Source of the DNA: an uncultured Prevotella sp. | GTDB taxonomy: Bacteria > Bacteroidota > Bacteroidia > Bacteroidales > Bacteroidaceae | Direction of reading: 5' to 3' | Assembly: GCA_905234355.1 (NCBI GenBank) | Contig: CAJOHP010000087.1 | Coordinates: forward strand, 1,633 to 10,573 | DNA length: 8,941 nt | Part shown: one piece after another, positions 6,368-8,941 of the stretch | Layout: each line of letters starts with the position of its first letter | Numbering within the stretch: position 1 is the first letter of the stretch | Translations under genes and position numbers: made by a program | Notes under the pieces: generated by a model | Told to the model about the DNA's origin: nothing | The model's database searches: none | Seen by the model: only the letters and a program-made list of their open reading frames with translations

Positions 6368-8635
6368 ATGGATGACGACCAACTCCGGCGCGAAGCCGCC
6401 GACAACCAGCTCATCAACGCAGCCTTCCAGCGGCTGCTCAACGACTACCTCAACTCCCGGCACCGCAAGAAGGTAGACCTCATCACCAAGGCGTTCAACT
6501 TTGCGCGCCAGGCCCACAAGGGCGTGCGCCGGCTCTCGGGAGAGCCATACATTATGCACCCCATCGCCGTGGCACAGATAGCATGCAGCGAGATAGGACT
6601 CGGCAGCACCAGCATCTGCTCGGCACTGCTGCACGACGTCGTGGAAGACACCGACTACACCGTAGAGGACATCGAGAACATGTTCGGACCGAAGGTGGCA
6701 CAGATCGTCGACGGACTCACCAAAATCTCCGGCGGCATCTTCGGGCAGCAGGCATCGGCACAGGCCGAGAACTTCAAGAAGCTGCTGCTCACCATGAGCG
6801 AGGACATACGCGTCATACTCATCAAGATAGCCGACCGCCTGCACAACATGCGCACGCTCGACTCCCAGCCGCCCAACAAGCAGTACAAGATAGCCGGCGA
6901 GACGCTCTATCTCTATGCACCCCTGGCCCACCGGCTCGGGCTATACAAGATCAAGTCGGAGCTCGAAAACCTTAGCTTCCGCTTTGAGCACCCCGAGGAG
7001 TACAACAGCATCGTCGAGAAGCTCGAGGCCACACGCGTGTCGCGACACGAGCTCTTCGACCTCTTCACCGCACCCATCGAGCAGCGGCTCAATGCCCTCG
7101 GACTGAAGTACCAGATCAAGGAGCGCATCAAGACACCTTACTCCATCTGGGCGAAGATGCAGAACAAAAACGTGGCCTTCGAGGAAATATACGACATACT
7201 CGCCGTCCGCATCATCTTCACCCCTACCAGCCGCGAGCTGGAGGTGAAGGAGTGCTTCAACATCTACGTCGAGCTCAGCCAGATATACAAGAGTCACCCC
7301 GACCGTCTGCGCGACTGGGTCAACCACCCGAAGGCCAACGGCTACCAGGCACTGCACGTCACCCTCATGTCGCAGCAGGGCCACTGGATAGAGGTGCAGA
7401 TACGCTCCGACCGCATGGACGAGATTGCCGAGCAGGGATTTGCCGCACACTGGAAGTACAAGGAGGGCACCGACGACGCCGAGTTCAGCGAAGACGAGAC
7501 CGAGCTCAACGAGTGGCTGCACACCATCAAGGAGATACTCGACGACCCGCAGCCCGACGCCATGGACTTCCTCGACGCCATCAAGCTCAACCTCTTTGCC
7601 AGCGAGATATTCGTCTTCACGCCAAAGGGCGAGATCAAGACCATGCCAGCAGGCGCCACAGCGCTCGACTTCGCCTTCACCATCCACACCTTCCTCGGCT
7701 CACACTGCATCGGAGCCAAGGTCAACCACAAGCTCGTGCCCATGAGCCACAAGCTCCAGAGCGGCGACCAGGTGGAGATACTCACCTCGAAGTCGAAGCA
7801 CGTGGAGCCCTCCTGGATCAACTTCGTCACCACGGCCAAGGCGCGCGCCAAGATACAGGCGCTGCTGCGACGCGACAGCCGCGAGATGCAGAAGGCCGGC
7901 GAGGAGGTCTTTGCCGAGTTCATGCACAGCAACGGACTCGAGCCCAAGCAGGCACTGGCCGACAAGCTCGCCACCCTGCACGACCTGCCACACCGAGACG
8001 GACTCTACCAGGCGCTGGGCGAGGGCAAGATTATGCTCGGTACAAAGGACCTCGACGAGCTGGCCGGGAAAAACGAGAAAAGCGACAGCGGAGGCGGATG
8101 GCGCAAGTATGTGCCCTTCGTCAAGGCGAAGAAGAAGGACGACGACGAGCAGCCTGAGCTCTTCGTCGTCCCTGAGAAGTTCAACCGAAAGAAGCCCATC
8201 TTCATCACCGACGACAACATCACGCAGTACATCTTCCCCGACTGCTGCCACCCCATACCGGGCGACGACGTGCTCGGCTTCATCACCACCAAGAACCAGA
8301 TAGAGATACACAAGCGCGCCTGCCCCACCGCCAACCGCCTCAAGGCGAGCTACGGCAACCGTATACTCGACGCGAAGTGGGACATGCACAAGCGGCGATT
8401 CTTCGATGCCACCATACGCCTCACGGGCATAGACCGCCGCGGACTGGTCAACGAGGTGACGCGCGTCATCTCCACACAGCTCAACGTGGACATACGACGA
8501 CTCATGTTCACCACCGCCGACGGCATCTTCGAGGGCGACATCGACCTGCGCATACACGACTGCGACGACCTCAACCGCGTCATCAGCTCCCTCAAGGCCA
8601 TCGACGACCTTAAGGAGATTTCCAGAATCATGTAA
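6368..8635 (+). CDS. rel: Bifunctional (p)ppGpp synthetase/hydrolase, RelA/SpoT family
   Basis: 755 residues, the usual length of long Rel proteins. Order: HD hydrolase domain (about 40-200) with His64, His89-Asp90, Glu93-Asp94 and Asp156/Asn160 (ADRLHNMRT), all the metal and catalytic positions expected; synthetase domain (about 245-375) with YSIWAKM, Asp276 in EEIYDILAVRIIF and Glu342 in IEVQIRS, the two catalytic acids; TGS domain (about 413-474, starting EIFVFTPKGE); a helical region; a charged linker with KKKDDDE (about 568-612); a zinc-finger-like domain with CCHPIPGD from 626 and a later HKRACP; and a C-terminal ACT domain (about 680-755). Both active sites look intact, so it should both make (p)ppGpp from ATP plus GTP/GDP and hydrolyse it, responding to uncharged tRNA on the ribosome. 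It is the last housekeeping gene of the operon; a pectinesterase begins 12 bp later. Confidence 0.96.
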   Translation: MDDDQLRREAADNQLINAAFQRLLNDYLNSRHRKKVDLITKAFNFARQAHKGVRRLSGEPYIMHPIAVAQIACSEIGLGSTSICSALLHDVVEDTDYTVEDIENMFGPKVAQIVDGLTKISGGIFGQQASAQAENFKKLLLTMSEDIRVILIKIADRLHNMRTLDSQPPNKQYKIAGETLYLYAPLAHRLGLYKIKSELENLSFRFEHPEEYNSIVEKLEATRVSRHELFDLFTAPIEQRLNALGLKYQIKERIKTPYSIWAKMQNKNVAFEEIYDILAVRIIFTPTSRELEVKECFNIYVELSQIYKSHPDRLRDWVNHPKANGYQALHVTLMSQQGHWIEVQIRSDRMDEIAEQGFAAHWKYKEGTDDAEFSEDETELNEWLHTIKEILDDPQPDAMDFLDAIKLNLFASEIFVFTPKGEIKTMPAGATALDFAFTIHTFLGSHCIGAKVNHKLVPMSHKLQSGDQVEILTSKSKHVEPSWINFVTTAKARAKIQALLRRDSREMQKAGEEVFAEFMHSNGLEPKQALADKLATLHDLPHRDGLYQALGEGKIMLGTKDLDELAGKNEKSDSGGGWRKYVPFVKAKKKDDDEQPELFVVPEKFNRKKPIFITDDNITQYIFPDCCHPIPGDDVLGFITTKNQIEIHKRACPTANRLKASYGNRILDAKWDMHKRRFFDATIRLTGIDRRGLVNEVTRVISTQLNVDIRRLMFTTADGIFEGDIDLRIHDCDDLNRVISSLKAIDDLKEISRIM

Positions 8636-8647
8636 ACGTGAGAGAAT

Positions 8648-8941
8648 ATGAAAAAGACCCTTACCCTCCTGCTCCTCCTCGTGGCTGCCGCAGTGCAGGC
8701 GGCCTCGCCGTATGACAACCCCGACACCATCGTCGTGGCACGCGACGGCACAGGACAGTTCCGCACCATCGACGAGGCCATCGAGGTGTGCCGTGCCTTC
8801 ATGGACTATCACAAGGTCATCTACGTGAAGTGCGGCACATACAAGGAGAAGCTCGTCGTCCCCTCCTGGCTGCAGAACATCGAGATATGCGGCGAAGACC
8901 GCGACCGCACCGTCATCACCTACGACGACCACGCCAACATC
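8648..8941 (+). CDS. Pectinesterase-like protein (CE8 family), 5' part (3' end outside window)
   Basis: ATG at 8648, frame open for 98 codons to the window edge. The N-terminus MKKTLTLLLLLVAAAVQA is a classic signal peptide, likely cut after residue 18 (VQA). The mature part begins as pectin methylesterases do: VARDGTGQFRTIDEAIEV (compare the family pattern DGSGDFxTIQxAV), then VIYVKCGTYKEKLVV, containing the family GxYxE motif, then ICGEDRDRTVIT. These enzymes remove methyl groups from galacturonan and fold as a right-handed beta-helix. The catalytic Asp, Gln and Arg residues lie beyond the window, so activity cannot be judged. It starts 12 bp after the rel stop with no terminator or TAnnTTTG box seen between them, so it may be read from the par-rel transcript; a promoter inside the rel 3' end cannot be excluded. 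Confidence 0.87.
   Translation, partial: MKKTLTLLLLLVAAAVQAASPYDNPDTIVVARDGTGQFRTIDEAIEVCRAFMDYHKVIYVKCGTYKEKLVVPSWLQNIEICGEDRDRTVITYDDHANI

Noticed and set aside
8600..8660. A terminator or promoter between rel and the pectinesterase
   Set aside because: No inverted repeat with a T run and no TAnnTTTG box could be found in this stretch.
7700..8932. Long minus-strand reading frame (410 codons) opposite rel and the pectinesterase start
   Set aside because: It lies wholly opposite genes with clear family motifs, its protein is Val/Leu/Glu/His-rich without recognisable domains, and long antisense frames are expected opposite GC-rich genes whose codons mostly end in C or G.

Overview
The window looks like chromosome from a GC-rich member of the Bacteroidales, most likely Prevotella-like. 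Four things point there. The gene order parA, parB, DUF5683 protein, MltD-like lytic transglycosylase, Rel/SpoT resembles a Bacteroidales housekeeping cluster, as far as I recall. The promoter ahead of parA has a perfect Bacteroidetes -7 box (TAACTTTG). The starts lack convincing Shine-Dalgarno sequences. The first protein ends in a short Prevotella-type C-terminal domain. All seven genes lie on the + strand and no mobile element, RNA gene or CRISPR array is visible.

Layout. Positions 1-2049 hold the 3' part of a large secreted protein: the end of a fibronectin type III domain, then autotransporter-associated (PATR-type) beta-strand repeats and a short C-terminal domain. A strong intrinsic terminator (2077-2119) closes it. 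A short AT-rich region carries the parA promoter. From 2249 to 8635 five genes follow with gaps of only 14-41 bp: parA, parB, a DUF5683 envelope protein, mltD and rel. A pectinesterase-like gene starts 12 bp after rel and runs off the window end.

How they may work together. ParA and ParB segregate the chromosome origin. DUF5683 and MltD are exported envelope proteins, MltD cutting peptidoglycan. Rel makes and degrades (p)ppGpp and appears to keep both active sites. The operon would couple chromosome segregation, wall remodelling and growth control; this coupling is inference from layout. The flanking genes (PATR/FN3 protein and pectinesterase) look like polysaccharide-related secreted functions, and the pectinesterase has no visible promoter of its own.

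The points most worth a second look are a duplicated GRGLD motif in the ParB N-terminus, the pectinesterase directly behind rel, a marked codon-context rule (third-position C avoided when the next codon begins with C, clearest for isoleucine), and C-rich, G-poor spacers between operon genes. I did not find a clearly undescribed system; the core is a recognisable housekeeping cluster with one uncharacterised member (DUF5683).
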